The position numbers were made by a program, and so were the translations under genes. Source: Alphaproteobacteria bacterium (GTDB lineage: Bacteria > Pseudomonadota > Alphaproteobacteria > Caulobacterales > Caulobacteraceae). From it: DNA of 64,000 nucleotides. How positions within the stretch are numbered: position 1 is the first letter of the stretch; the number at the start of each line of letters is the position of its first letter. The stretch covers positions 142,732 to 206,731 of the forward strand of contig JAHJME010000019.1 in assembly GCA_018821435.1 (NCBI GenBank). Direction: 5' to 3'. Shown here in pieces: positions 16,522 through 26,999 of the stretch. The notes beneath the pieces are model-generated. The model worked only from the letters and a program-made list of their open reading frames with translations. It did not search any database and had not been told where the DNA came from.

Positions 16522-17409
16522 ATGGCCGCAAATGCGATCGCCGTGATGTCGCCGGAAGGCGGCCTCAGCCGTTACCTGTCGGAAATTCGCAAATTTCCGA
16601 TGTTGCCCAAGGACACCGAGTTCATGCTGGCCAAGCGCTGGCAGGAGCATGGCGACAGTGAAGCCGCCCACCAGATGGTGACCAGCCACCTGCGTCTCGT
16701 GGCGAAGATCGCCATGGGCTATCGCGGCTACGGCCTGCCGATCGGCGAAGTGATTTCCGAAGGCAACGTCGGCCTGATGCAGGCCGTGAAGAAGTTCGAC
16801 CCGGACAAGGGCTTCCGCCTGGCGACCTACGCCATGTGGTGGATCCGCGCCTCGATCCAGGAATACATCCTGCGGTCCTGGTCGCTGGTGAAGATGGGCA
16901 CGACCGCGGCGCAGAAGAAGCTGTTCTTCAACCTGCGGAAAGCCAAGTCCGAGATCGCCGCCCTGCAGGAAGGCGATCTTCGTCCCGACCAGGTCAGCGT
17001 GATCGCCACCAAGCTGGGTGTGCTGGACGAAGAAGTCATCTCGATGAACCGCCGCCTCAGCGGCGGCGACGCCTCGCTGAACTCGCCGATGCGCGCCGAC
17101 AGCGAAAGCGAATGGCAGGACTGGCTGGTCGACGACAAGACGCCCAGCCAGGAGTCGGTCGTGGCCGAGAGCCAGGAGATGAACCTGCGCATGAGCCTGC
17201 TGGAAGCCGCGATGACGGAGCTCTCGGATCGTGAGCGCCACATCCTGACCGAGCGCCGGCTGAAGGACGACCCGACCACGCTGGAAGAACTGGCCACCGA
17301 ATACGGCGTCAGCCGCGAGCGGGTCCGCCAGATCGAGGTGCGGGCCTTCGAGAAGCTGCAGAAGTCCATGCGGGCCGCTGCGGTCGACCGGAATCTGATC
17401 GCCGCCTAG
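16522..17409 (+). CDS. rpoH: RNA polymerase heat-shock sigma factor sigma-32
   Basis: Directs transcription of chaperone and protease genes on heat shock. The 295-residue protein contains sigma region 2 (LRLVAKIAMGYRGYGLPIGE and FRLATYAMWWIRASIQEYIL), the RpoH-specific box QKKLFFNLRKAK and region 4 (LEELATEYGVSRERVRQIEV). It lacks the region 1.1 of RpoD. The ATG at 16522 is preceded by GGAGAGATAAGGGG. A strong intrinsic terminator follows the stop. The leader may fold to make translation temperature dependent, as in other bacteria, but I could not show that. Confidence 0.97.
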   Translation: MAANAIAVMSPEGGLSRYLSEIRKFPMLPKDTEFMLAKRWQEHGDSEAAHQMVTSHLRLVAKIAMGYRGYGLPIGEVISEGNVGLMQAVKKFDPDKGFRLATYAMWWIRASIQEYILRSWSLVKMGTTAAQKKLFFNLRKAKSEIAALQEGDLRPDQVSVIATKLGVLDEEVISMNRRLSGGDASLNSPMRADSESEWQDWLVDDKTPSQESVVAESQEMNLRMSLLEAAMTELSDRERHILTERRLKDDPTTLEELATEYGVSRERVRQIEVRAFEKLQKSMRAAAVDRNLIAA

Positions 17410-17434
17410 GCGCCGATCCGAACAAACCTGAACC

Positions 17435-17464
17435 AGGCGGCCGGGGCGACCCGGCCGCCTTTTT
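17435..17464 (+). terminator. Rho-independent terminator of rpoH
   Basis: GGCGGCCGGG (17436-17445), a four-base loop gcga and CCCGGCCGCC (17450-17459) form a perfect 10-bp GC stem followed by TTTTT (17460-17464). It lies 26 bases after the rpoH stop. Confidence 0.92.
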
Positions 17465-17529
17465 CATGCGCCGGAGTTGCGGCCCCCCGCCGCGACGCTA
17501 TCGTCGCGCGCTCAGGTTCGGGGGACGGC

Positions 17530-19173
17530 ATGCGGCGATCGATGTGGCGGCTGGGCGGCGTGGGGTTGGCCGCCGCGATTGTCGGGATGGCGATCCCGGC
17601 GTCCGCACAAACGGCGGCGACGCCAGCCGCCCCGGCGGCCGCGAAGGCCGCGATGCATCCGGCGCCCGCGCGCCGCGCCAACGAGGGCTTCGGGCCCTAT
17701 CGCAAGCTGGTGATCCGGGGCGTGACCCTGATCGACGGGACGGGCGCGCCGCCGCGCGGGCCGGTCGATATCGTCATCCAGAACGACAAGATCACCGACG
17801 TGCTGCAGGCCGGCTGGCCGGGCCTGCCGCTGAAGCCCAACCGCGCGCCGCGCGACGCCGACCACGAGATCGACGCCACCGGCATGTACGCCCTGCCGGG
17901 CTTCGTCGACATGCACGTCCACGGCGGCGACCCGACCAAGTCGCCCGACCTGGAGTACGCCTACAAGCTGTGGCTGGCGCACGGCGTCACCACCGTGCGG
18001 GGCGTCAGCCTGGCGCCGCAAGATATCGCCGTGTCGGAGAAGGGCCGCAGCGCGCGGGGCGAGATCGTCGCGCCGCGCATCTTCAACTACCAGACCCTGG
18101 GCTCGGGCTGGAGCGGCGGGCGGATCGACGGGCCGGCCAAGGCGCGGGCCTGGGTGCAGTGGGCGGCGAAGAACGGCGTCGACGGCATCAAGTTCTTCGC
18201 CCTGGGCGACGAGACGCCCGAGGTGATGACCGCCGCGATCGACGAGGCCAAGAAACAGGGCCTGGGCACCGTGGCCCACATCTCGCCCCCCGGCGTGCCG
18301 GGGATGAACGCGCGGCAGATGGGTGATGCGGGCCTGGGCACCGTCACCCACTTCTACGGCCATTTCGACTCGATGCTGGCCAACGGCCGGATCCAGAAAT
18401 TCCCCGCCGACTACAATTTCTATGACGAGGCCAAGCGCTTCGGTGAGGCGGCCGAGATCTGGGACGAGGTGGAACCGGGGTCGGAGGCCTGGGTCGACTA
18501 CCTCGAGGCGCAGAAAGCCAACCACGTCGACTTCGACCCGACCATGACCATCTACGCCGCCTCGCGCGACCTGATGCGAGCCAAGAACGCGGACTGGCAT
18601 TCGATCTACACCCTGCCCACACTGAACGACTATTTCGTCTCCACCCGCGACAACCACGGCAGCTATTTCTACGACTGGACCACGAGCAACGAGGTGGCCT
18701 GGCGCAATTTCTACGGCCGGTTCATGCGGCTGGTGAACGACTACAAGAACCTGGGCGGGCGGGTGTCGACCGGCTCGGACAGCGGCTTCATCTGGAAGCT
18801 GTACGGCTTCGGCTACATCGAGGAGCTGGAGCTGCTGCAGGAGGCGGGCTTCACGCCGCTGGAGGTGATCCAGGCGGCGACCAGCAACGGCGCCCGCACC
18901 CTGGCCGACCCCAAGGCCGAGGGCCCCAGCTTCGGAATCGTCCGGCCGGGGATGAGCGCCGACCTGGTGATCGTCCCTGAGAACCCGCTGGCCAACTTCA
19001 AGACCCTGTACGGCACGGGCCACCAGCGGCTGAACGCCGACAACAAGGTCGAGACCGTCGGCGGCGTCCGCTGGACCGTCACGCGCGGCGTGGCCTACGA
19101 CGCCCGCGCCCTGCTGGCCGACGTGAAGGCCATGGTCGACCGGCAGAAGGCGGAGCGGGCGGCCGCCCGGTGA
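17530..19173 (+). CDS. Exported amidohydrolase-family metal-dependent hydrolase
   Basis: A 547-residue protein with a signal peptide (VGLAAAIVGMAIPASAQ, cleavage near residue 27) and an Ala/Pro-rich linker. The amidohydrolase barrel shows the H-x-H metal motif in GFVDMHVHGG, Lys in GIKFFALG, His in VAHIS and THFYGHF, and Asp in STGSDSG, so the active-site set looks intact. It resembles imidazolonepropionase-like or dipeptidase amidohydrolases; the substrate is unknown. It starts 66 bases after the rpoH terminator and is a separate transcript. A second exported amidohydrolase, at 49468-50733, is of a different subtype. Confidence 0.85.
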   Translation: MRRSMWRLGGVGLAAAIVGMAIPASAQTAATPAAPAAAKAAMHPAPARRANEGFGPYRKLVIRGVTLIDGTGAPPRGPVDIVIQNDKITDVLQAGWPGLPLKPNRAPRDADHEIDATGMYALPGFVDMHVHGGDPTKSPDLEYAYKLWLAHGVTTVRGVSLAPQDIAVSEKGRSARGEIVAPRIFNYQTLGSGWSGGRIDGPAKARAWVQWAAKNGVDGIKFFALGDETPEVMTAAIDEAKKQGLGTVAHISPPGVPGMNARQMGDAGLGTVTHFYGHFDSMLANGRIQKFPADYNFYDEAKRFGEAAEIWDEVEPGSEAWVDYLEAQKANHVDFDPTMTIYAASRDLMRAKNADWHSIYTLPTLNDYFVSTRDNHGSYFYDWTTSNEVAWRNFYGRFMRLVNDYKNLGGRVSTGSDSGFIWKLYGFGYIEELELLQEAGFTPLEVIQAATSNGARTLADPKAEGPSFGIVRPGMSADLVIVPENPLANFKTLYGTGHQRLNADNKVETVGGVRWTVTRGVAYDARALLADVKAMVDRQKAERAAAR

Positions 19174-19192
19174 GGACGAGCCGCGTCGCCAG

Positions 19193-21010
19193 CTAGGCCT
19201 TCTGCCGCGCCGCGACCCAGCGGTTCACGCGGGTCTCCAGCAGCGCCAGCGGCAGGGAGCCCGCGCCGACCACCGCCTCGTGGAAGCCCTTGATGTCGAA
19301 CTTCGGCCCCAGCGTGGCCTTGGCCTGCGCCCGCAGCGCCAGGATCTTGACCATGCCGACCTTGTACGAGGTGGCCTGGCCGGGGGAGACGAAGTAGCGG
19401 CGGATCTCGGAGCGGATCTTGCCCTCGGGCTGCGGGGAGTTGGCGCGGTAATAGTCCAGCGCCTGGGCCTCGCTCCAGCCCTTGGCGTGGATACCGCTGT
19501 CGACCACCAGGCGGATGCCCCGCCAGATCTCCCGGCCCAGCCGGCCGAAGTCGCTGTAGGGGTCCTTGTAGAAGTCCATCTCCTTGGCCAGCAGCTCGGA
19601 ATAGAGCCCCCAACCCTCGACGTAGGCGCCGTAGTTGTACTGGCCGCGGAACTTCGGCAGGCCGGTCATCTCCTGGGCCAGCGAGATCTGCATATGATGC
19701 CCCGGCCACCCCTCGTGGTAGGCGGTGCCCTCCAGCTCGAAGGTCGGCGTCGCCGCCGTGTCGGCCAGGTGGACGTAGAACACGCCGGGCCGCGAGCCGT
19801 CGGGCGCGCCCGACGAATAGTGCGCCGCGCCGCCCGGCTCCTCGCGGAACAGCTCCACCCGCTTCACGATCAGGTCGGACTTGGGGAGGCGCCCGAACAC
19901 GGTCGGCAGCTTGGCCTTCATGCCGGCCAGGTAGCCCTCCGCCAGCTTGAGGTATTCCGCACGGCCGGCGTCGTCGTTGGGCAGGAAGAAGCGCTTGTCG
20001 GTGCGCATGACGACGAAGAACTCTTCCAGCGAGCCCTTGAAGCCGATCTTGGCCTTCAGGGTCTCCATCTCGCCGCGGATCCGCTTCACCTCGCTCAGGC
20101 CCAGCGCGTGGATCTGGTCGGCGGTCATGTCCGTCGTGGTCTCGTCCAGCAGCATGGCGGCGTAGTAGGCCTGTCCGTCCGGCAGCGAGCCCGCGCCCTT
20201 GGCGTCGGCTGTGGTGTTGGGGCGGTCGGCGACCAGCCAGGCGGTCAGCCGGTCGTAGGCCGGCTTCATCTGTCCGGTCATGGCGGCGGAGACGGCGGCC
20301 AGCATCTTGCCTTCGGTCGCCTGGTCGATCTTGCCCGCGGTGCGCAGCTTTTCGAGCTTGCTCGTGGCGTCGGCGTAAAGCGCCGAGTCCTTGTCCGAGC
20401 CGTCGAACGGCGCGCCGGCGGTGATGCGGCGCACCTCTTCCAGGGACTGGTCGTAGGAAAAGCGCGGCATGCGCACGCCGGCGGCGGCCGAGGCCTTGGC
20501 CTGGTCCAGCGTCTGATCCAGCGCCGGGCCGATCGCGGCGACGCGGGCGATATAGGCCTGCATGTCGGCGGGCGTGTCGACGCGGTGCTGGTTGATCAGG
20601 AAGTTGGGCAGGCCGGTGTGCGGGCCGCCGCGCGCGAAGACGTAGGCGTGGTTGCGCCACTTGTAGGTGGCCTCGGCCCGCTCCAGCTCCAGCTCCCAGA
20701 TGTCGTACGAGGTACGGGCGTCCTCGCCCAGCTTGGCGGGGTCGAACGTCGCCTTCATTCCCGCCACGCTCTTGCGTCGCCAGGCGATGGCGCGGCCGGC
20801 GGCGGCGTCGCTGCGATCGGTGAGTTTGTCGTACAGATCCTTGCGGCCCAGGCGGGTCAGCCGCTCGGGGCTCATCTGCAACTCTTCCTCGAACTGGGCG
20901 TCGAGGTAGGCGGTGAGATCGGCGTCGGGCCCGGCGGCCGACGCGCCGCCGGCCGACAGGGCGGCCGCGCCGGCCAGGCCAAGTCCGAAGTCGCGACGAG
21001 ACAGACGCAT
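19193..21010 (-). CDS. DUF885-family putative metallopeptidase, Tat-exported
   Basis: A 605-residue protein. The N-terminus MRLSRRDFGLGLAGAAAL is a textbook twin-arginine signal. The DUF885 family is recognised from YHEGWPGHHMQ, a His-Glu-x-x-Pro-Gly-His-His motif resembling a zinc protease site, the following RGQYNYGAYVEGWGLYSE, and the VSPGQATSYKVGM segment near the C-terminus. Peptidase activity is predicted for the family, not shown here. It converges on the amidohydrolase (20-base gap) and is divergent from the DUF808 gene. Confidence 0.88.
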   Translation of the reverse strand: MRLSRRDFGLGLAGAAALSAGGASAAGPDADLTAYLDAQFEEELQMSPERLTRLGRKDLYDKLTDRSDAAAGRAIAWRRKSVAGMKATFDPAKLGEDARTSYDIWELELERAEATYKWRNHAYVFARGGPHTGLPNFLINQHRVDTPADMQAYIARVAAIGPALDQTLDQAKASAAAGVRMPRFSYDQSLEEVRRITAGAPFDGSDKDSALYADATSKLEKLRTAGKIDQATEGKMLAAVSAAMTGQMKPAYDRLTAWLVADRPNTTADAKGAGSLPDGQAYYAAMLLDETTTDMTADQIHALGLSEVKRIRGEMETLKAKIGFKGSLEEFFVVMRTDKRFFLPNDDAGRAEYLKLAEGYLAGMKAKLPTVFGRLPKSDLIVKRVELFREEPGGAAHYSSGAPDGSRPGVFYVHLADTAATPTFELEGTAYHEGWPGHHMQISLAQEMTGLPKFRGQYNYGAYVEGWGLYSELLAKEMDFYKDPYSDFGRLGREIWRGIRLVVDSGIHAKGWSEAQALDYYRANSPQPEGKIRSEIRRYFVSPGQATSYKVGMVKILALRAQAKATLGPKFDIKGFHEAVVGAGSLPLALLETRVNRWVAARQKA

Positions 21011-21145
21011 GAGGTACTCCCGCTGATTGCCGCCCGAGGCCTAGCCAACTTCGACGCGCCCACAAAGTGAATTGGCCTCACGCTTTACGCACGCCCCGCC
21101 AGCCCCTAGGCATCGCTGACCAACCATCCGAAGGACTCCTCCCCC

Positions 21146-22084
21146 ATGGCTTCCGGCCTAGTCGCGCTGCTGGACGATGTGGCGGCCATCGCCAAGGTCG
21201 CGGCGACCTCGCTGGACGACATCGGCGCGGCCGCCAGCAAGGCGGGGGTCAAGGCGGCCGGCGTGGTGATCGACGACGCGGCGGTGACGCCGGGCTACGC
21301 GGTGGGCTTCACGCCGGATCGCGAGCTGCCGATCGTCTTCAAGATCGCCCTGGGCTCGCTGCGCAACAAGTTCTTCTTCCTGCTCCCGGGAGCCCTGTTG
21401 CTCAGCGCGTTCGCACCGTGGGCGGTGACCCCGATCCTGATGCTGGGCGCCTGCTTCCTCTGCTACGAGGCGGCCGAGAAAATCCTCGAGGCGATCACGC
21501 CGCATGACCCGGCCGCGGCCGATGAAGACCTGGCGCTGAGCCCCGCCGAACTGGAGAAGCAGAAGGTCTCGGGCGCCATCCGCACCGACATGATCCTGTC
21601 GGCCGAGATCATGGCCATCTCGCTGAACGACGTGACCAACCAGCCCCTGCCGCTGCAGGCCGCCGCCCTGGCGGTGGTCAGCCTGGGCATCACTATCGGC
21701 GTCTATGGCGTGGTCGCCCTGATCGTGAAGATGGACGACATCGGCCTGCACCTGTCCCAGCGCAAGGCCGCCGGGACGCGCGCCCTGGGCCGGGGCCTGG
21801 TCAAGGCCATGCCCGTGGTGCTGGACCTGCTGACCAAGATCGGCACCGCCGCCATGCTGTGGGTCGGCGGCGGGATCATGGTCCACGGGCTGGAGCACTT
21901 CCACGTGGGCGGCGTGGCCGACCTGGTCGAGGCCTTCTCCCGCTGGGCCGGTACGGTCCCCGTGGTGGGCGCCGTCACCGGCTGGTTCGCCTTCGCCCTC
22001 GGCTCGGCCGTCCTGGGCCTGATCGTCGGCGCGGTGATCGTCGGCCTCCTGCACCTGATCCCCAAGCGCAAGGCGGCCGCGTAG
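21146..22084 (+). CDS. DUF808-family inner-membrane protein
   Basis: A 312-residue polytopic membrane protein. The N-terminus MASGLVALLDDVAAIAK and following SLDDIGAAASKAGVKAAGVVIDDAAVTP are highly characteristic of the DUF808 (YedI) family, as is the FKIALGSLRNKFFFLLP segment. Several membrane helices follow, with a basic C-terminus (PKRKAAA). The biochemical role of the family is unknown. A GGA-rich sequence precedes the ATG. Confidence 0.9.
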   Translation: MASGLVALLDDVAAIAKVAATSLDDIGAAASKAGVKAAGVVIDDAAVTPGYAVGFTPDRELPIVFKIALGSLRNKFFFLLPGALLLSAFAPWAVTPILMLGACFLCYEAAEKILEAITPHDPAAADEDLALSPAELEKQKVSGAIRTDMILSAEIMAISLNDVTNQPLPLQAAALAVVSLGITIGVYGVVALIVKMDDIGLHLSQRKAAGTRALGRGLVKAMPVVLDLLTKIGTAAMLWVGGGIMVHGLEHFHVGGVADLVEAFSRWAGTVPVVGAVTGWFAFALGSAVLGLIVGAVIVGLLHLIPKRKAAA

Positions 22085-22128
22085 ACCCGCGTCTTCCACC
22101 GGAGCCGCGAACGGTTCACGGTGCCGGG

Positions 22129-23205
22129 ATGATCGTCAGGTTCCTCGCCGCTCTCGCCCTCGCCGCCTCAATCGCCGTCCCGGCGCAGGCCGCGCCCGAC
22201 CGCAGGCTGGTGCTGGTCACCCTGGACGGGCTGCACTGGACCGAGGTGTTCCGGGGGGCCGACCCCGAGCGGGCGGCAGATCCCGCCGCGGTCCCGTTTG
22301 ACGAGCGCGAGGCGATCCGCACGGCGTTCATCGTGCCGGCCAACAAGGCCCGGGCGCTGATGCCGTTCCTGAACGACGTGGTGGCCCGGCAGGGCGTGCT
22401 GCTGGGCGACCGCGACCATGGCGGGTGCGCGGCGGTCGGCAACGCCATGTGGTTCTCGTATCCCGGCTACAACGAGATCCTGACCGGCAAGCCGGACCCG
22501 GCGATCGTCTCGAACGCCCACGGCCTGAACCGCAACGTCACGTTCCTGGAATGGCTGAACCGGCGGCCGGGCTTCGCGGGCCGGGTGGAGACGGTGGCGT
22601 CCTGGCGGGTGCACCGTGACATCCTGGACGTTCCGAAGAGCGGCCTGTCGGTGAACGCCGGCTGGGAGGATGCGCCGGCCCGCACGCCCACGGAGGCGAC
22701 GATCGCCCGGCTGCAAGCCGGCTCGGCGCGGATCTGGCCCGAGGTGCGGCTGGACACCTTCACCCACGCCTATGCCCTGGAGCTGCTGAAGCGCCAGAAG
22801 CCGAAGGTGCTGTACGTCGCCTATGGCGAGACCGACGACTTCGCCCATGATGGCCGCTACGATCAGGTGCTGTGGGCGGCCCAGCGGGCGGACCGGTTCC
22901 TGGGCGAACTGTGGGCGGCGCTGCAGGCTGACCCGGCCTATGCCGGCAAGACCACACTGATCGTCACCACCGACCACGGGCGCGGGACCAACGGCAAGGA
23001 TGGGTGGCGCCACCACGGCAAGCCGTTCGCCGAGTCGAACCAGGTGTGGATCGGCGCCATCGGCCCCGATATCGCACCCGGCCGCCAGCCTGGGACCTGC
23101 GCCTCGTCCAGCCAGATCGCGGCCACGGCGCTGACCGCCCTGGGCGTGGACTGGCGGGCGTTCGATCCGGCGGCGGGGCCGCCGCTGGCGATCCAGAAAC
23201 CTTAG
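22129..23205 (+). CDS. Exported alkaline-phosphatase-superfamily (type I phosphodiesterase-like) protein
   Basis: A 358-residue protein with a signal peptide (MIVRFLAALALAASIAVPAQA). The alkaline phosphatase/phosphodiesterase superfamily metal site is visible as LVLVTLDGLHWTEVF near the start, YVAYGETDDFAHDGRY in the middle and TLIVTTDHGRG near the end. The nucleophile region is probably SYPGYNEILTGKP. Substrate is unknown. It lies 44 bases after the DUF808 gene on the same strand and its stop overlaps that of the convergent receiver protein. Confidence 0.85.
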   Translation: MIVRFLAALALAASIAVPAQAAPDRRLVLVTLDGLHWTEVFRGADPERAADPAAVPFDEREAIRTAFIVPANKARALMPFLNDVVARQGVLLGDRDHGGCAAVGNAMWFSYPGYNEILTGKPDPAIVSNAHGLNRNVTFLEWLNRRPGFAGRVETVASWRVHRDILDVPKSGLSVNAGWEDAPARTPTEATIARLQAGSARIWPEVRLDTFTHAYALELLKRQKPKVLYVAYGETDDFAHDGRYDQVLWAAQRADRFLGELWAALQADPAYAGKTTLIVTTDHGRGTNGKDGWRHHGKPFAESNQVWIGAIGPDIAPGRQPGTCASSSQIAATALTALGVDWRAFDPAAGPPLAIQKP

Positions 23206-23990
23206 GCGGCCGCGGCTTCGTCGTTGCGGTCGGCGTCGACGTCCTTCGGCAGGAAGGCCAACAGCGGCGTCGCCCAGCGCTCGGCGTCCTCGCGGGTCAG
23301 GATCACTCCGGAGCTGACCGCCTTGGTGAGGTGGCGGTAGAACTCGGAGGCCGCCAGCGTCATCCGGAAGTCGGTGGCGATGGACTGCAGCGTCGTCGCC
23401 TGGGCCAGCATGGCGCGCATGGCCTGCTGCGGATCGGTGTCGGCGGCGGCCACGGCGGCGCGGATGATCTTCAGCGCCTGGTTGATCTTCTGCTGGAAGG
23501 GCGTCTCCGAGCCGTCGGTCTTGCGCTTCAGCGCGCCGGCATAGTCGCCCGAGTTGAACCGGCGGCGGTCGGGGCCGATGTAGCCCACGCCTTCAACCCA
23601 GTCGCGCTCCCGCAGCGTGACCGCCTCGAGACGCTTCAGCAGGTCCTTCATGCTGTAGGGCTTGCGGAGAAACTCGTGCACGCCGGAGTCGCGGGCCGCC
23701 AGGATCATGCCGGCGGTGGCCGATCCGGTGATGGTGATGATCGGCGCCTTGCGACAGGCCCAGGTCGAGCGACGGATCTTGCGGGTGAACCCCAGACCGT
23801 CCACGCGCTCGTCGCCCAGCTCGATCACGATGATCTGCGGATCGCAGGTCTCGGCGATCTTCTCGGCGCGCTCGGTATTGCTGGCGATCCAGACGTGGCT
23901 GTGCGCGATGTCGCGCATCAACTCGCTGAACATGCGCGCGCTGGCCGGCTGGGGATCCGCGATCAGGATCCGCTTCAGCTTCGGCTGCAT
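23202..23990 (-). CDS. Atypical response-regulator receiver protein with helical C-terminus
   Basis: A 262-residue protein. The receiver fold is clear (KRILIADPQ, PIITITGSAT, HEFLRKPYS), with the conserved Thr and Lys. However, the position seven residues before the D-G of VDG, normally the phospho-acceptor Asp, is Glu57 (IVIELGDERVDG), and the N-terminal acidic pair is reduced to Asp12. It may therefore be phosphorylation-independent or lock in an active-like state. The C-terminal half is helical with no known output domain. I chose the ATG at 23990; the frame is open to a TTG at 24065, adding 25 residues, but the first of these codons have poor GC at third positions. Confidence 0.78.
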   Translation of the reverse strand: MQPKLKRILIADPQPASARMFSELMRDIAHSHVWIASNTERAEKIAETCDPQIIVIELGDERVDGLGFTRKIRRSTWACRKAPIITITGSATAGMILAARDSGVHEFLRKPYSMKDLLKRLEAVTLRERDWVEGVGYIGPDRRRFNSGDYAGALKRKTDGSETPFQQKINQALKIIRAAVAAADTDPQQAMRAMLAQATTLQSIATDFRMTLAASEFYRHLTKAVSSGVILTREDAERWATPLLAFLPKDVDADRNDEAAAA

Positions 23991-24115
23991 CTTCTCGATT
24001 ACGCGTTTGTCGCCGTCGAACAAGAGCTTAGCCCCCCAAAATTCGACGAACGGTGTAACGGGCAATCCGTAAAGGATCGCTTGATGCAGACCTGAAATCT
24101 GAGTTCGGCGAACCT

Positions 24116-25402
<1,287 letters not shown>

Positions 25403-25555
25403 CTGGATACGATCTCCCGACCTGCCCGGAAGAACCCCCAAGCCCTTCGACAGGTGCTCGGCATGGAGGCGGAGATCAATTGTGGCGTCCGACGGAGGAC
25501 GCGGCGGCGGTTTAGACGAGACGGCCCCCGGCCTCAAGCGCTATCCAGCCGGCGC

Positions 25556-25975
25556 ATGGACATCCCGCGTTTTCACCTCGCGTTTCCGGTCCGCGACCTG
25601 ACCGAAGCCCGCGCCTTCTACGGCGAGCTGCTGGGCTGCCCTGAGGGGCGATCCAGCCCCGAATGGGTCGACTTCGACTTCTATGGCCACCAGATCGTCA
25701 CCCATCTGGCGCCGCAGGAATTGTCCGAGGCCGCGACCAATCCGGTGGACGGCCATGATGTGCCGGTCCGCCACTTCGGCGCCATCCTGACCCTGCCGCA
25801 GTGGGAGGCCCTGGCCGAGAAGCTGAAGGCCGCCGGGACCGCGTTCGTCATCGAACCCAACATCCGCTTCAAGGGCCAGCCCGGCGAGCAGGCGACGATG
25901 TTCTTCCTGGATCCCTCCGGCAACGCGCTGGAGTTCAAGGCCTTCGCCGACGACAGCATGGTGTTCGCGAAATGA
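25556..25975 (+). CDS. VOC-family (glyoxalase/bleomycin-resistance fold) protein
   Basis: A 139-residue protein with the vicinal-oxygen-chelate fold: an N-terminal [22 protein letters not shown] unit and a C-terminal unit ending [16 protein letters not shown], whose D-P-x-G-N-x-x-E is the standard second metal half-site. It contains His at HLAF and Glu in NALEF as probable metal ligands. Substrate unknown. Its stop overlaps the next ATG by four bases, making an operon with the dehydratase. Confidence 0.88.
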   Translation: MDIPRFHLAFPVRDLTEARAFYGELLGCPEGRSSPEWVDFDFYGHQIVTHLAPQELSEAATNPVDGHDVPVRHFGAILTLPQWEALAEKLKAAGTAFVIEPNIRFKGQPGEQATMFFLDPSGNALEFKAFADDSMVFAK

Positions 25976-26961
25976 GTGATCTGGCCGTTTCCCTCGCCGA
26001 TATCGAGGCCGCCGCCGCCCGCATCGAGGGCGTCGCCGTCGAGACGCCGCTGCTGGAAAGCGCCGCGCTGAACGAACGCATGGGCCTGCGAGTGCTGATC
26101 AAGCCCGAGACGCTGCAGCGCGTCGGGGCCTTCAAGTTCCGCGGCGCCTACAACCGCCTGGTCCAGCTCACCGAGGCGGAGCGCAAGCGCGGCGTCGTCG
26201 CCTTCTCGTCCGGCAACCACGCCCAGGGCGTGGCGCTGGCGGCCAGGCTGCTGGGCATCCCGGCCCTGATCGTGATGCCGGCCGATGCGCCGAAGGTGAA
26301 GGCCGACGCCACCGCCGGCTACGGCGCGGAGGTCAAGTTCTACGACCGCCTGACCGAAAGCCGCGAGAAGATCGCCGCCGCCATCGCCGCCGAGCGCGGC
26401 GCCTTGGTGGTCCCGGCCTTCGACGATCCGCACATCATCGCGGGCCAGGGCACGGCCGGGCTGGAAATGGTGCGTCAGGCGCGGGCCCGCGGCGCGGAAC
26501 TGGGCTGCGTGGTCGTGCCGTGCAGCGGCGGCGGCCTGCTGGCCGGGGTCGCCACCGCCGTGAAGGCGCTGTCGCCGGATACCGTGATGGTCGGGGTCGA
26601 GCCGGCGGGATACGACGACACCCGGACGTCGCTGGCGGCCGGCGTGCGCACGCCGCTGACGCCCACGCACCGCACGCTTTGCGACGCGCTGGAGTCCCCC
26701 TGCCCCGGTGAGCTTACCTTCCCGATCCTGCAGGCGACCGTCTCGGATATCGCGGTGGTGACCGACGCCGAGGTGGCCGAGGCGATGCGCTACGCCTTCT
26801 CGGTGCTGAAGCTGGTGGTCGAGCCCGGCGGTTCGGCGGCTTTGGCGGCCCTGCTGGCCGGCAAGGTCGCGACCCGGGGCGCGAAGACCGTCGGCCTGGT
26901 GCTGTCCGGCGGCAACGTCGATCCGGACCAGTTCGCCCAGGTGCTGCGGGGCGAACTCTAG
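25972..26961 (+). CDS. PLP-dependent threonine/serine dehydratase
   Basis: A 329-residue fold-type II enzyme that deaminates threonine or serine to the 2-oxo acid. The PLP Lys lies in [13 protein letters not shown], the substrate loop is [12 protein letters not shown], and the phosphate-binding Gly loop is CSGGGLLAG. The [11 protein letters not shown]-terminal end lacks the regulatory ACT domain, so it is the short catabolic or serine racemase-like form rather than allosteric IlvA. Threonine versus serine preference cannot be read. Confidence 0.92.
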   Translation: MSDLAVSLADIEAAAARIEGVAVETPLLESAALNERMGLRVLIKPETLQRVGAFKFRGAYNRLVQLTEAERKRGVVAFSSGNHAQGVALAARLLGIPALIVMPADAPKVKADATAGYGAEVKFYDRLTESREKIAAAIAAERGALVVPAFDDPHIIAGQGTAGLEMVRQARARGAELGCVVVPCSGGGLLAGVATAVKALSPDTVMVGVEPAGYDDTRTSLAAGVRTPLTPTHRTLCDALESPCPGELTFPILQATVSDIAVVTDAEVAEAMRYAFSVLKLVVEPGGSAALAALLAGKVATRGAKTVGLVLSGGNVDPDQFAQVLRGEL

Positions 26962-26999
26962 GACTTAAGGCCGACTTCACCCGACGCGGGTATACGGGA

